Assembly (NCBI GenBank): GCA_039096225.1
Contig: JBBPEB010000034.1
Span: 372,001 to 436,000 of the forward strand
DNA from: Blastocystis sp. Blastoise
Lineage: Eukaryota > Sar > Bigyra > Opalinata > Blastocystidae
Length of the DNA stretch: 64,000 bases
Reading direction: 5' to 3'
The notes beneath the pieces are model-generated. The model searched no databases. It was not told the DNA's origin and saw only the letters and a list, made by a program, of their open reading frames with translations. Position 1 is the first letter of the stretch, and every line of letters begins with the position of its first letter. A program made the position numbers and the translations under genes. Shown here piece by piece: positions 41,762 through 55,820 of this stretch.

Positions 41762-44700
41762 GTGATATGATTATTACAACAACTACAACTACTACTACTA
41801 ATATAGAGAATATTCCTAATAATACTCCTTATAAAGAAATATGGCATATTGGTCAAATAATAAGAACATATAATAAAGATGAGAGTATGACAAATATTGA
41901 TAAACAGAATATTATACAGATATATGATTTAATTGATAATAAATTATGTCAAATTCCTATAAATAATGTTACTATATTTACTTCAAAACGTGAACATTTA
42001 TCTGTTTATTATACATTATCTGTAGAAAATACAGAACATATAAATGAAGAATTAGAATTAGTACCTAAAATTATTCAGAAAAGTCAAGAACCATTTAGTA
42101 GTATATCTGAAAAATTAATCAGAAGTAATAAAGAATGGTTATATACATCTATTTATATATATATTTATATAAATAAATATCCATTTGGAGATTGGGAAAA
42201 AGGTTATGTCACGTGCTTTAATGCAAATACAGGTAAACATTATGTCAAGTTTTATAAAGAAGAAATAAAAAGTGGTTGGTATTTATTAAATGATAGAGAT
42301 GTTATTCGATGGAAAACTATTTATAAGTATATATATTATGATATTTATTTATTATATTAAGTTTATTATATATATTTTTAATAATATTTTTCTTTATTAT
42401 TTGATTATAATTTATATTTATTTATTTTTTTAAACTATTTTATTATTCATATAATTAGTTCTCATTATATATATATGATTTAATTTTTTATATTATTTAT
42501 CAATATACTATATATATATATAGTTTATTAACATCATCTTCTCCATTAACTCAATATCATTCACAAGAATTAATAAAAATATTACCTCAAGATTCTACTT
42601 ATTGTATATGTTGTTTATCAAATATATCAACATTAACAAATCCATTATTACAATGTTCAAAATGTAATTTATATATACATTTAGAATGTGATCCTGATTC
42701 AAAACATAATTATAATGAAGAGAAACATAAATATTATTGTTTTTGTTGTAGAGTCTGTAATGGATGTAATTTATATATAACAAAACATAATATATGGAAT
42801 TATATAGTAATAAATGAAAAGCAAATAATATGTTGTGATAAATGTTTATTATTATATAATACGAATCATTATTGTAGTATATGTCGTAAAACATATATAA
42901 ATACAAAAGATATGTTATTATGCCAAGAATGTGGTATGTATATACATGAATCATGTGAAAGTAAATGTGTAAGAAGATATATGAATAAAGAACGTGAAAA
43001 CAGACATCATCATCAGCAAGAAGAAGAAGATACTATAATAGAAGGAGAAATAGAAGGAGAAGGAGAAATAGAAGATAAAGATGGAAATGATACTTTATCT
43101 ATAAGAACTGGTAATAGTAAAAAAGAAAATAGTATATCAACTTCAAAAAGTTTTTATGATAATTATTTATGTAGTCGTTGTAGAAGAAAGAAAATGATAG
43201 ATTTACATAAAGAATTATTAAGAATTGATATAAAACATTTATTTACAAAACAAGTTGAAGAGAATTTTGCACCTGATTATTATAAAGTAATATCAAAATC
43301 AAATGCTATGTGTTTAGATATAATGAATGAAAAGATAAAACAAAAAGAATATGCATCTATACAATTATTTTATAATGATTTTGAATTAATATGTTTAAAT
43401 AGTTATAAATATAATAATCCTGAAGATAATATTTGGAATGCAACTGATGATTTTTATAAAGAAGGAAAACAAATATTTATACAATTATGTCATAATATTA
43501 CTTCTGGTATATATGAAAAAGAAATAATAAATATCCAAAATAAACGTTTAGAACAAATAAATGGTCCATCAGCATCTTTAACTGCACAAACAAATTCACA
43601 TATAGCTAGTGAACGTCAACATCAATTAGAAAAAGTAAAAGATGAAATAGGAAAATTAGCACCTAAAACATTATTACCTTATATAGAACCATTAGATATA
43701 ACTAAAGTAAGTATACAAGATAAATATAAAAGCATATTATGTAGAGATATGTGTATAATATGTGGTAGTACAGGTGATATAGATAAAATGTTATTTTGTA
43801 TTGATTGTGGTGAATGTTATCATGCTAATTGTTTAGTACCCCGTATTGTTATTAATGATTTATTAAGAACAACTTGGAGATGTAAATATTGTTGTATTTG
43901 TGAACATTGTGGATTAAATATTCATACACAAAGTAATAATACTATACCTAATATTAATAATAATCATAATATTGAAGATATGAATGATAATAATCATAAT
44001 GTGAATAATAATAATAATAATGTGAATAATAATAATATACATATATATCCTTCAGAAATGAATAAATCAATATCAAATCATTATAAATCATCATCATTAC
44101 AATCTTCTTCTTCAACACCTTTATCTTCACCTTCTAATCATTCTATAAATAATACTAATAATACTAATAATACTAATAATAATAATATATTATTAGAAGA
44201 TCAAGATATTATTAGTTGTGATTATTGTAAGAAAACATATCATATGAAATGTTTAAATCCACCATTATTACAATTACCTAAAGATACATGGTATTGTTAT
44301 ACATGTTATCATTGTAATCAATGTCATCAACAAAATCTACCGTTTTCTTATTCAATTAAACGTAATTATTGTACTAATTGTGCTTTAAATGAACCATTAT
44401 TTAAAATATGTCCTATATGTAATAAAGAATGGAATGAAAATGATCAAAATATGTATTTATGTGAAAAATGTGAAAGATGGGTTCATAAATCATGTACTGA
44501 ATTATCTTCTGAAGATATGTTTAAATTAGAATTTTATAATAAAAATTATATATGTAAAAATTGTTTACATAATAATAATAATAATAATATTAATACTAAT
44601 ATGATTAATACTAATAATACTATAGATATCAATATGAATACAATGAATAATATAAATCTGTCATCAAATTATATACAAAATTCTATAATAAATAGAAATA

Positions 44701-47700
44701 ACAATAATATGAATACAAATAATATTTATTCTAATACATCTATTCTATCAACACCATCTCTTTCTTCTTCTTCTTATCCAATGAATACTATTATTAGTAA
44801 TACTGATATTAGTAATAATAGTAATTATAATACTGATGCTAATAATAATAATACTAATATTGATAATAGTAATGTTAATACTAATAATAATATGAATGAT
44901 ACTAATAGTAATACTAATAATACTATGAATGGAATATCATTAAATTCAAAAACTTCAATGATATCCACAAATCTATTTGATCAACCAATAAATTCTCCAT
45001 ATCTTTCTATATTAGCAAATCATAATTCACCAACTATATCTCAACCTATATCTACTACTCTATATACATCACCTACTACTTCACCTTATCCATTATCACC
45101 TTATATATATCAACAACCTGTGTCATTTACTATACCTGATAATGATACAAAAGATATGGATAGTACATTAAGAACATGTATTAAAAGTATACAAGGATAT
45201 AGAAGTATGGTATTAGAAAAAGAAAATAATTTTAAATCAAAAGATGAATTTATTAAAAATTTATTAAATAGTCGTGTTTATGAAATGGCTCAAATTATTT
45301 TAAAGGTATATATATATATAATATTAATATTATTATTTATTGTTTTAAATAATTATTTTATAATATTATTCTATTGATAATTATATTTTATTATTATTTT
45401 AAATAATAAATATAATAAATATAATAAATATAATAAATATAATAAATATAATAATAATATATTATTCTATAGGCAAATTCTATACTATTATATATAACTT
45501 CATTATCTGTACCTCAATCTATAATTGATGAAAAAATACAAGAAAGAATATCTACGTTTAAAAATAAATACTTAGCTCAACAATTATATTTTAGAGCACA
45601 ACGTTATATAGCATCTAAATTAGCATATAGTTCAATTCATTTTACTTCAGGACCTTCTCCTTCTACTATAATGAATATACCAGAAATATGTAATAATTTA
45701 CCTCATATTGATGTAAAATCTTATATTAATACTCCTTATCCTCTAGTTGATTCTGATTTAATTACTTCTCTTTCAGATTATTATAATTATGATCTTATTT
45801 CTTTATATAGTGATACTATATCTGCTTCTTCTTTTCTTTGGGCTATTTATAATATATTTCCTATTTATTTTGATCCAAAAGAACCATTTTCAAAATTTCA
45901 TTTATTATTAATATCTACACCATTAGTTCATTTACATTATCTTCAAAAACAACATATTGGTAATCAAAATGATTTAGAAGATTTAAAACATAAATTAATA
46001 GAATCATTAACAAATCCTAATATAACTATGTTACCAGATCCATCTATATGTACAAAACAATTTTCTTATAATGATTTATCTACACCTTTTTTATCTTTTT
46101 CTTTTTATAATAATAATAATATAAATATAGATAATAATAATATAAATATAGGTAATAATTTATTAGAAAAAGATAATGTTAGTCAAGAAGAAAAAATGGA
46201 TATAAAAGAAAAAGAAGATGATAAAGATAATAAAGATAATATAGATGATAATAAAGATAATGTAAATGATAAAGATGATAAAGATAATAAAGATAATAAT
46301 AAAGATAATATAGATGATAATAAAGACAATATAGATGATAATAAAGATAATATAAATGATAAAGATAATAAAGATGATAATAAAGATAATAATAATGAAA
46401 TTACAGCTTCTGATAAAAAGGAGGAAGAAATAAAATTTGAAGAGAATATTAATCCTATAACTAATAATAATAATAATGTTACGAATACAGAATCAACAGA
46501 TATAAGTATTGAAGAAAGTCAAGTGATAAATAAAACAAATGTACTTGTTTCTACTAATACTAATAATATTAATAATAGTATTAATACTGATGATAAGAGT
46601 AATCCTAATATTATTAAGGATACGATTAATATTATTCAAGATAATCGTAAGAATAGTATAGATAATAATAATAAGAATAATAATAAGGATAAGAATAATA
46701 GTATGTCTATTGAGAATGATGCTGTTAATACAACAGATAATGTTAATAATATAAATTCATGTGATATTATTAAAGATACCAATTCTGTTAATAAAAATAT
46801 TCAAATAGAATTATCATCGGTAAATAATAATAATAATAATAATGATATTTATAATAATAATACTCCTGTAAATGGAGAAACTAATAGTATTCCAGATACT
46901 CATGATGAATCAAATCGTATTGAAACACAATTATCTTCTGATATTATATGTAATAAATTAAAGAATAATCTTCAATCTACAATAATACCGCCTACAGATA
47001 ATAATAATAATAATAATCAATTATATGAACAAACAACTAAAGATATTACTTCTACTATACAGAATACCAATAATATACAGAATAAACTTGAAAATATAGT
47101 TCAAACTAATGAATCACTAATCATGAATTCATCAATTAATAAAGAGAATAATATTGATACTAAGACTATTATTGAAGATAATAATAATAGTAATATAGTT
47201 GATAATAATAATATAATTAATAATAATAATCAGAATATTGATATTCTTGATAATACTATTAATTCTAATTCTAATAATTTTGTAAATACTGTTAATTCTA
47301 ATTCTAATAATTCTAATAATTCTAATTCTATTAATTCGAATAATATATCTACTATAAACACTAATAATAATACAGTATCTACTATGAATTCTATATCAGA
47401 ACAAATTACTTCTTCTACTTATATAAATTCTATACCACCTATAGTATTAAGAAAGATTCATCCTATTTCAGCATTAACTTGTCTTCCTCAATATAATATA
47501 AAAGATCCCCGTGAATGTATATTTTGTGGTTTATATGGTGACCGTGAAAGAGCTGGTCGATTAATACCGTGTAATAATAGTGAATGGATTCATTGTAACT
47601 GCTGTATTTGGACTAATGAAATTATTGAAGATTTTTCGACTTGTTTATTAAAAGGATTAAGTTCGATAAAAACAAAATATAAAAATAATCGTTGTTATTA

Positions 47701-49156
47701 TTGTAAAAAATTAAATGCAAATTTACGTTGTCATGATATAGAATGTAATCATTATTTTCATTTTGAATGTGGTTTAGATAATAATTGTATATATATGTTA
47801 AATAAAGTATGTTATTGTCCTGAACATATACCAAAACCACGACGTTTAAAAAGAAAGAAGTTTATTGATAATTATTATGATGATGATGTTATATATAATA
47901 AAAATAATAATATAATAGATAGAACTATAGAGAAAAATATATTAAAAAATAAAGAATATGAAGAATATGAAAAGAAAAAAGAAGGAAAACGTAAGAATCA
48001 ATCCTTACGTCGTGGAACACATACACTTCCCCGTGGGAATCTTAGTCGTAAAGTATCTTTAGGTATAAGTAATAATAATAATTCTAAAGAAGAAACAACT
48101 CTATATGCTTCTATTAATGATAGAATAGAAGAAAAAAATGAAATTAATTTAGAGAATCAAAGAGCTACAAATTATGAAGTGAATCGAAAAGTATTAATGT
48201 ATTTAAATAAAGGGTATATATTGTCTTTATTATTATTATTATTATTATTTTTTTTTGTTATATATATATATTAATATTATTATGATATATGTATTATTCT
48301 TATTATGTTTTATATATTATTATTATATATATGTTGTTTATAAATATTATATATAAAATTATATGTATATATGTATATATATATAATCTATATAGTCTTC
48401 GTAAGGTTCCATTCCCGCGAATATTCCGTCAAGGTGGTTGTACTATTTTACATTTAGGTCAATTATTAGATGCACCGTCTTTTTATAGTAATATATATAT
48501 ATATCCTCAAGGATTTCGAAGTTATCGTATTTTCTGGTCTACTACTCATCCTGGAAAGGTATATATATAATAAATTTATTTATTTGTATTGTTTTGGGTT
48601 TTTATAAAGTATTATTTTTTATTTTATGATTATTATTATTTTTTAATATTATTATTATTATTATTATTATTCTTATTCTTATTATTATTATTATATATAT
48701 ATATAGAGAACTTTATATTGTAATGATATTCTTCAAGATCGTTGCTTAATTGATGGAGAATATATATATATACCTACTTTTATATGTAAAGATATTATTG
48801 ATAATGTTGAATATAGAGATCATACTATAGAAGGTGTATATATATATATATTATTGTTTTTTAATATTTTTAAATAATCATAATATATATATATAGGTGT
48901 ATATGAAAAGTTGATAAATGCTTATAATTCTCTTCCTATATATATAAATGGCTATAGACAACGTGTAGATAGACATATATATGGATTAGATGCTTATTAT
49001 TTCTTTGGAATATCTATACCTGAAGTATATATATATATATATATATATTATTATTATATTTATTTTTATTTTTATTATTATTAATATAGGTAGTACAAGC
49101 ATTAGAATCTTTCCCTATATCCCTTTATTATGCTATTCCTCCTTCTATATGTATAT

Positions 49157-49202
<46 letters not shown>

Positions 49203-49247
49203 TCAACCAATTTCTTCCAAAACTCCCGATCATAATAGTGTTAATGG

Positions 49248-49287
<40 letters not shown>

Positions 49288-49427
49288 TATATAGATATAT
49301 TATCTAAGGATAGATTAGGTAATCGATATATATATCATTATCATTTTATTGATCCAAGTCAAGAAGAAGTGATGAGAGTTAAAGATGAACGAGTATATAT
49401 ATAATATAATATATATAAATAATTAAA

Positions 49428-49463
<36 letters not shown>

Positions 49464-50426
49464 TATTATATATATAGGCACATCAAAGTATGTTAGCTCA
49501 ATATACATCAAAATCTATTGTATGTTCACGTATAAATGCAATTAAACCAAAATCAAAACAAATTTCATCTATTAATTGGGTATATAAAATAGTTTCACAA
49601 ACACGTTTATCAACAAATAACCACGGGAATCGACTTCTTTTATCATCACCAACAAGTTTTGATAGTAGTAGTGAAAATTCCCGTGAAAATCTGTCTATTT
49701 CTGGTACACCTTCTTTTGGTTATTATGAATCTACAGAAGCTAAAATAAAAGAAAAATATAAAGCTATGAAGGTATATATATATATTATTATATATATTTA
49801 TTATTGTTTTTATATATATTATTATATATAAATTATATAATATTCTTTATTATATATATATTATTATGTATATTTATTATTGTTTATATATATATATATA
49901 TATAGAGTGAACCAATATCATCAAAATTAGTAGTATTAGATAGTTGTATAGAAGGAAAAGGATTATTTAGTAAAGTTACAATTCCCGCGAATACTTATAT
50001 ATGTGAATATACTGGAGAAATCGTTCGATATGAATTAGCAGATGTAAGAGAAAAGAAGTATATATATATATTGTTATTACTTTATTATTATATATTATAT
50101 TATATTATATTATATTATATTATATTTAATATATATATAGACTTCAGGATCAAGGTCATAAATCTTGCTATTTCTTCCGTTTGAATGATAAGTATATAAT
50201 TGATAGCACTACAAAAGGAAATGAAGCAAGATTCATCAATCATTCCTGTCAGCCAAATACATATACATCTATAATAACTGTTGATGGTGAAGATCACATT
50301 ATATTTATATCTCTTAAACAAATATCACCAAATACTGAAATAACATATGATTATAAATTTAGCCATGATGGAGAAGAAATTCCATGTACGTGCGGCGCTG
50401 AAAATTGTAGGGGTCGTATGAATTAA
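35402..50426 (+). CDS. MLL/trithorax-like histone H3K4 methyltransferase, 16 exons, 4424 aa
   Basis: Exons: 35402-35425, 35544-35677, 35827-37087, 37260-37770, 37859-42326, 42524-45305, 45473-48213, 48396-48558, 48707-48833, 48897-49024, 49090-49150, 49202-49246, 49295-49392, 49478-49771, 49906-50057, 50141-50426. Phases fit and the sum is 13,275 nt. Modules by approximate residue: AT-hooks (~170, ~310, ~860-890); PHD-like finger with insertion (1170-1335); Tudor-like GKDLIGCSMNIYD/VLFEDGEGYW (~1700-1765); second Tudor-like WEKGYVTCFNANTGKHYV (~2070-2130); PHD pair (2159-2354); bromodomain (2359-2455, PDYYKVISKSNAM); two more PHD regions (2541-2813); extended PHD (3736-3846, CIFCGLYGDRERAGRLI); FYRN (exon 8) and FYRC (exons 9-12); SET (CEYTGEIVRYE, RFINHSCQPN, ITYDYKF) and post-SET (PCTCGAENCRGRMN). 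Poly-Asn linkers fill the rest. Expected role: H3K4 methylation in a COMPASS-type complex. Confidence 0.93.
36736..36990 (+). repeat. Poly-Asn (AAT)n tract with GTT interruptions, coding
   Basis: Coding microsatellite in exon 3 of the MLL-like gene, reading (N)n with regular single Val residues. The same DNA gives long Ile/Leu frames on other frames and strands, which are shadows. Confidence 0.9.
39590..39708 (+). repeat. Tandem 12-bp coding repeat, (NSVK/NSMK)n
   Basis: About nine units of TCAGTAAAGAAT/TCAATGAAGAAT in exon 5 of the MLL-like gene, encoding SVKN, then SMKN and SIKN variants. It lies inside an insertion splitting a PHD-like zinc finger (Cys pair before, Cys pair after). Confidence 0.9.
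40243..40365 (+). repeat. Tandem coding repeat (KDLSDNN)n
   Basis: Five imperfect units of AAAGATTTATCTGATAATAAT in exon 5 of the MLL-like gene. Confidence 0.85.
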
Positions 50427-51195
50427 TATATATATATATATTTATAGAATTCTTTTATTGTTTTTTTTTATTTGTATTGATTTTATTTGAATTATTTTTT
50501 CTATTTTTTGTTATAACTTTTCATTTTTTTTTTATGTAATTCTTTGTTTAAAAGAATTCAGTATTTTAAAATTAACAATATAGTTGTTTTATTTGTGGAA
50601 AAATAATAAGAATTCAAAATCCTTTTAAATAGAAATTAAAACCATTTTTATTATATACTCATCTCTTTTAAAAACAACACTTGAGTGTATACACTTGTTT
50701 ATTATTATAATACTATAGATATATTGCAATATTTGTTCTTCGAAAGAGTCCGATTACCTAATTTGAAATAATTAGAATATAATACTTGAAATAATTTGAT
50801 CAGCAATTAAAGTATTGTTTCTTAAATGGTAAAATATATTAGAAATAAAAAGATTGTAAAGAAAACTTAAAAAAGGGAAACTTGATAAATAAACACAATT
50901 ATAGAATAGGACTGAAATTCTAGTTAAATTTTTAGATATAAATCTCGTTATCATAATATTCCGAAAAACTAGAATTTTTGATCAATTTATACATAAGATA
51001 TTAATACATAAAAAAACTATTTCTAAAAAATATGAAGCACTAAAACCAACGTGCCTTTTCAGTTATTTTACTAAAAGAAATTGTATTCTATATATATATT
51101 ATATAATTTTTTATTTATTTATTAAATTTCAAGTAAGTTTAAATGATTCAATTTAAAATAAGAAATTAAAATAATATAAATATATAGAAAAGAAA
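50427..51195. other. Intergenic region, no gene seen
   Basis: 770 bp between two plus-strand genes with T-rich downstream sequence of the MLL-like gene. It should include the promoter of the TLDc gene. Confidence 0.5.
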
Positions 51196-52448
51196 ATGCC
51201 TAGAGACTTAGAACGAGAAGCTTTAGTAGATCCAACCCGCTGTATAGAAAAAGGAATGGTTACATTCTTTGGAAGTGAAAAAACCTTCATTGTTCTTTAC
51301 CTAAAGAAAGACTAGTCTTATATCCTGAAAGTTTTCTGTATAAAAGTTGGTTGAATAATGATAAAGCAATTAATGGTTGTTTCTATAGTGGTTCTTCTGA
51401 ACGTAATTTAGATTTGATTATTGATTATATGAATGGTGTAGATATCGATATTGCTATGAAAACTAAAGAGGAATTAAATAATTTAGTTGCTGATTTTAAT
51501 AATGTGAACGTTGAGCCTCCTAAGTATGTCGTTGATGCACTTAAGGATCAACCCTCAAATAATAATTCTAAAGATATACTTGAATATCTACAAACATTCA
51601 ATAAAGATCTTTGTGAAGAAAAGAAAAGTTTAAAGATAATAAATGATACTCATGATGAACAAACTGAAAAATTGAATTTATTACTTGAATTGATGAATCA
51701 TATCAATGTTTCTATTGGAGATATGAAGAATGATATTAATCAATTGAAGAATTCTCTTCCACAAAAAAACAATGAATCTATAGATATCAAAATTGAAAAG
51801 AACTCATTTGAACAAAGTTCTATTATACGTAAAAACGAATACTATTTGGCTACATTAACAAATTGGTTTGGTAAAGAAAAGAAATGGAAATTATTATTCA
51901 GGTATTTATTAATTTATTATATATTATTATATATATAGAGCAAGTGAACATAATTATTCTGCAAGAGAATTCCATAGATATTGTGACAATAAAGGAGAAA
52001 CAGTGACTATAATCAAACATATAGGTCATAATAATCATATTAATATATTTGGAGGATATACAGATCAAGAGTGGGATTGTTCAAATCGTATATTTTTTTA
52101 TTTTATATAATTATTCAATATGATTTTATAGGTTATAAATATTATTCCAAAGAATTTCTATTTACTTTAAGTAACGAACATGATATTCCTCCTACTAAAT
52201 ATTATCAGATAAGTAGTGATAGAAGATATGGTATATATTGTTCTTCTTCTTATGGTCCAACATTTGGAGGTGGTTATGATATCAAAATATCTGATCAATG
52301 TCATAGTAATACTAATTCTTATTGTTGTACATCTTGTTATTGTGAAGTGAATACTCCTCAAAAATCATCATTATTTGTAAATACTAATAGTGCTAATTCT
52401 ACTAATAAGTTTACAGTAGAAGATTATGAAGTATGGGGAAGAGCTTAA
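51196..52448 (+). CDS. TLDc-domain protein with BTB/T1-like N-terminus, 3 exons, frame break in exon 1
   Basis: Exons 51196-51901, 51939-52087, 52132-52448. Domain order: BTB/T1-like start (GMVTFFGSEKTF, then after a frame change LVLYPESFLYKSWL and RNLDLIIDYMNG), a coiled coil (~residues 120-200), then a TLDc domain: LLFRASEHNYSAREFHRYCD, FGGYTDQEWDCSN, SKEFLFTLSNEHDIPPTKY, YGPTFGGGYDIKISDQC, and a C-terminal FTVEDYEVWGRA. TLDc proteins are linked to oxidative-stress protection and V-ATPase regulation; BTB-TLDc combinations are common in protists. The frame from the ATG stops at 51313. The downstream frame has a stop at about 51276, so reading must shift between these points; one missing base near 51287 would restore it. 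Pseudogene, sequencing error or recoding are all possible. Confidence 0.75.
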
Positions 52449-53210
52449 ATATTTATTAAGAATTAAAAAATACCATTTTTTTTTCTTTTGAAAATATATA
52501 TAATTTATATTCTTATTTCTTCGACATTTTTTTATTCATTTAATTATTGTTTTTGATTTTTTGTTTTTAGTAAACTGACATGTTTTTTTTATATTTTTAT
52601 TAATTACTTTTTAAAAAATAAAAAAAGTAGTTTAAATTTTTTAAATTATCTATGATGATAACACTATTTATTTTGTATTAAAAAAAAAATTGTGATAATT
52701 GTATGAAAATATTTTTCTAGTATTTTCTCTCAATTTGCTAAAAGGGAAAAAGAAAATTTGAATGACGCGCTTTTAACATTTGGCTGAATTCTTCTGAAAA
52801 TACTATTTTTTATAATTCACCAATTCTAGTAAAAGAATGACTATTTTATTTCCTATCACAAATGGTTCAAATTGGTATTTATCAAAGATTAAATATAATT
52901 TTGAGTGTAGTTCCTGTATAAGCAGATCTGCAAGCATAGATTTTGCATTTAGTTCATAATACAAACGTTTTCTGAATACATTTATGTAAGGATTTACTAT
53001 TTGAGATCATGATCATTGATTCTATGCTTTATTTTCATTGTTTTAATTGCTTGCTGGTCTTGCCATGCATACTTTTCTTTCTTAGTCTTTTAACTTTTTT
53101 ATAATTTGATCATTTTCTTTATGTAATATATTCATTTTCTTTATAGATATATTTCTATAGTGTTCTATTTTGCCTTTTAAATCTTAGTAGTGTCAAATTT
53201 ATTGTTACAA
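52449..53210. other. Intergenic region, no gene seen
   Basis: 760 bp of T-rich then mixed sequence between the TLDc and Myb-like genes. No supportable feature. Confidence 0.5.
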
Positions 53211-55820
53211 ATGAAATCCCATACGAATGAGCGCGTAATGATTACATTTTTTAGAAATATTCATATTTTAATTAAATTCTTTAGAATAAATACGCATATA
53301 GTGATGATGAAAAGGATATCGATACAAGTAGCGAATCTAATTCAATAAATGTATTTTTTTTTCTAGTAAAATAAAAATATTTTTTTTACTATCCTATATA
53401 TTATTCTATAGGATGATGATTATGATTTTACTCCATTTATAGAACCTAGTAGTCATAATAATAAATCAAAGAAGAATTCAAAAAAGAATAATTCCAAAAA
53501 GAATAAATCAAAATTGATAAAGAATAATCAAGAGATAATAATACATGAATGGAATAGAATTGAAAATTTACCCAAACTTCTTCAAAATTGTTGTAATAGC
53601 GATGGCTATTTAAATGAACCAAAAGTCCAACGACAAGTATATACTGAAGAAATGGCTTATGTTATTGAATCTGAAGTCAAAGAAAGAGAAAAAGAATTAA
53701 GGTATATTTGTGCTATTTTTTTATAATATAATATTTTTTTTTATTCTTATAATATATATAGAATAACACTAAAAGAAGATCCAAATTATACATATAAAAA
53801 AACAAGTAATTTTCATTAATAATAATAGTAATATGTTATTTTTATATAGATAATTATAATTATAAACCTGAATCCTATAAATATGTATGTATAAATATAT
53901 AAATATAAATATAAATATTTATTATAAATAATAAATATAAATATAAATATATAAATATATATATAGACTATATGGACTCCTCAAATGGATTTAGATCTTT
54001 ATTCTTCGATATTAAAATATATAAATGAAAATAATTCATATAAACAAGAAAAATGTCTAAATTGGAGATCTATTGCTGATATATATAAGACTATATCACA
54101 TACAAATAATAAAGATATTATTAACAATCAAAACCCTATTTTTAATAAGCCTGGAACACAATTAAATTCTCGTTTTACTCGTTGTATATATGGAGATACT
54201 AAAAAGTATAAATATATATATATAATAATTTATCCTATACATATATATATTTTATTAAATATATTCTATCTACTATTATTTCTATATATATATATAGTCC
54301 TTGTACACAAGAAGAAATGGATGCTATTTCTTTTCTATATAATCATAATTTTGGTTATGCAGATATTAGTATTGTATATAATATCCTATCATTATTGTTA
54401 TTTATATATCTATCCTTTATATATATATATATATTTTTATATTATAAATAATAAATTATTATTTTTATATAGTATTTATCTCGTCGGTCAGCAGACTGGG
54501 TTCAAAAAGTTATAAAGAAAAACGTATATATATATCTATATATATATTAGTTGAGTATAAATCATATATATATAGATAATAATAAAAGAGAAACAAGAAA
54601 TAATATCCTATAAAGAACCAAAAGTTAGATCTTATTCTATGAGTATAACAAATAAGGTTGATATTCATAATAAAACTATTAATAAAAAGAAGAATTGTCA
54701 ATCACCTGCTTATTCAAATAATTTCAATTCTCCTTCAGATAAAAGAAGAAAATCTATATCTATTATATATACAGCTCCTAATTATTCCTTTGATATGTCA
54801 TCAAATAGTTCTGATAATTATTCAATTAATTCTCCTTTATCATGTTATTCACAAAATGATAATAATAATAATAATATATTATTAAATTCAGATCATCAAA
54901 TTTGTTCTCAAATTTCTTCAAATTATCAAAATAAATTACAAAACATATCTAAAGAATTAAGTGATGAATTATTTCAATCTACACTTTCATCTTCAAAATA
55001 TAATAATAATAATAATTATCAACATAATATATCTACTAATAACAGCATACAAATAAACAAATCAAATTCTTCTAAGAATTTATTTTCATCATTAACTATC
55101 GATACAGCATTATCTCCTGAATGTGATACATCACAATCTTCTCATCAAACAATAGCATCTCCTTCTCCTACTCCTTCTCCTCTTGTTACAAAAAACCAAA
55201 ATAAAGATAAAAACCTTCCATTAAATAATAATCAAATTTTATATTCTTCTTCTGTAGGATATTCTCTATCTGATTCTAAATATGGATATATATATTCACA
55301 AGAATATATGTCTTCTTCTCAACAATTTATTGAAAATCCTCATGGAGACTTTTATGTTGATTATACTATTTCTAATACGAATCATAATAAAATGAATACT
55401 ATTAATAATAAGGAATATAACTCTAATAATTATAACTATCTAAATTCAAGTTGTTTTTCTTTCGATGCACCTTTAAATACTTCTCAACAATCAACAATAA
55501 ACTCTACTTTTATTTCTGATGTCTCAAATTCTATTCCATTAGTAAATAACACAATATATCCTTATGATATGAATATAGCTATTCCAACATCCAATCTAGA
55601 TTATCCTCCTGGAAATAATTATGATGATTCTTCTAGAAATTCTTCTATATTCAATAATCTACCTAATAATAATTCAATAATAGATAATAATATGAATGTC
55701 TATCATTTAAATATGAATGATGAAAAAGATTTTGAATTACATAATAATCATGATTCTCACTCAAATACATTAAACGATTTGAATATTCCTGAAATTGATG
55801 AAAACGAAAATATAGAATAG
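53211..55820 (+). CDS. Myb/SANT-like DNA-binding protein, 9 exons, 689 aa
   Basis: Exons 53211-53234, 53285-53350, 53412-53701, 53762-53805, 53850-53884, 53967-54205, 54298-54373, 54473-54523, 54576-55820. Phases fit and the total is 2070 nt. The first exon is 8 codons (MKSHTNER), like the MLL-like gene. An acidic stretch and a Lys-rich run precede two SANT/Myb-like units: residues ~155-200 (TIWTPQMDLDLYSSILKYI, then CLNWRSIADIYK) and ~235-275 (PCTQEEMDAISFLYN, FGYADISIYLSRRSADWVQK). Each shows the spaced aromatic and hydrophobic pattern of a helix-turn-helix. The last exon is Ser/Asn-rich with an acidic end (NIPEIDENENIE), possibly an activation region. Likely a nuclear transcription or chromatin factor. 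The family call is moderate; the gene model is strong. Confidence 0.7.

Noticed and set aside
51276-51315. Programmed -1 frameshift at AAAAAACC
   Set aside because: The heptamer is not in the reading phase needed for tandem slippage, and no stem-loop is evident in the AT-rich downstream sequence.
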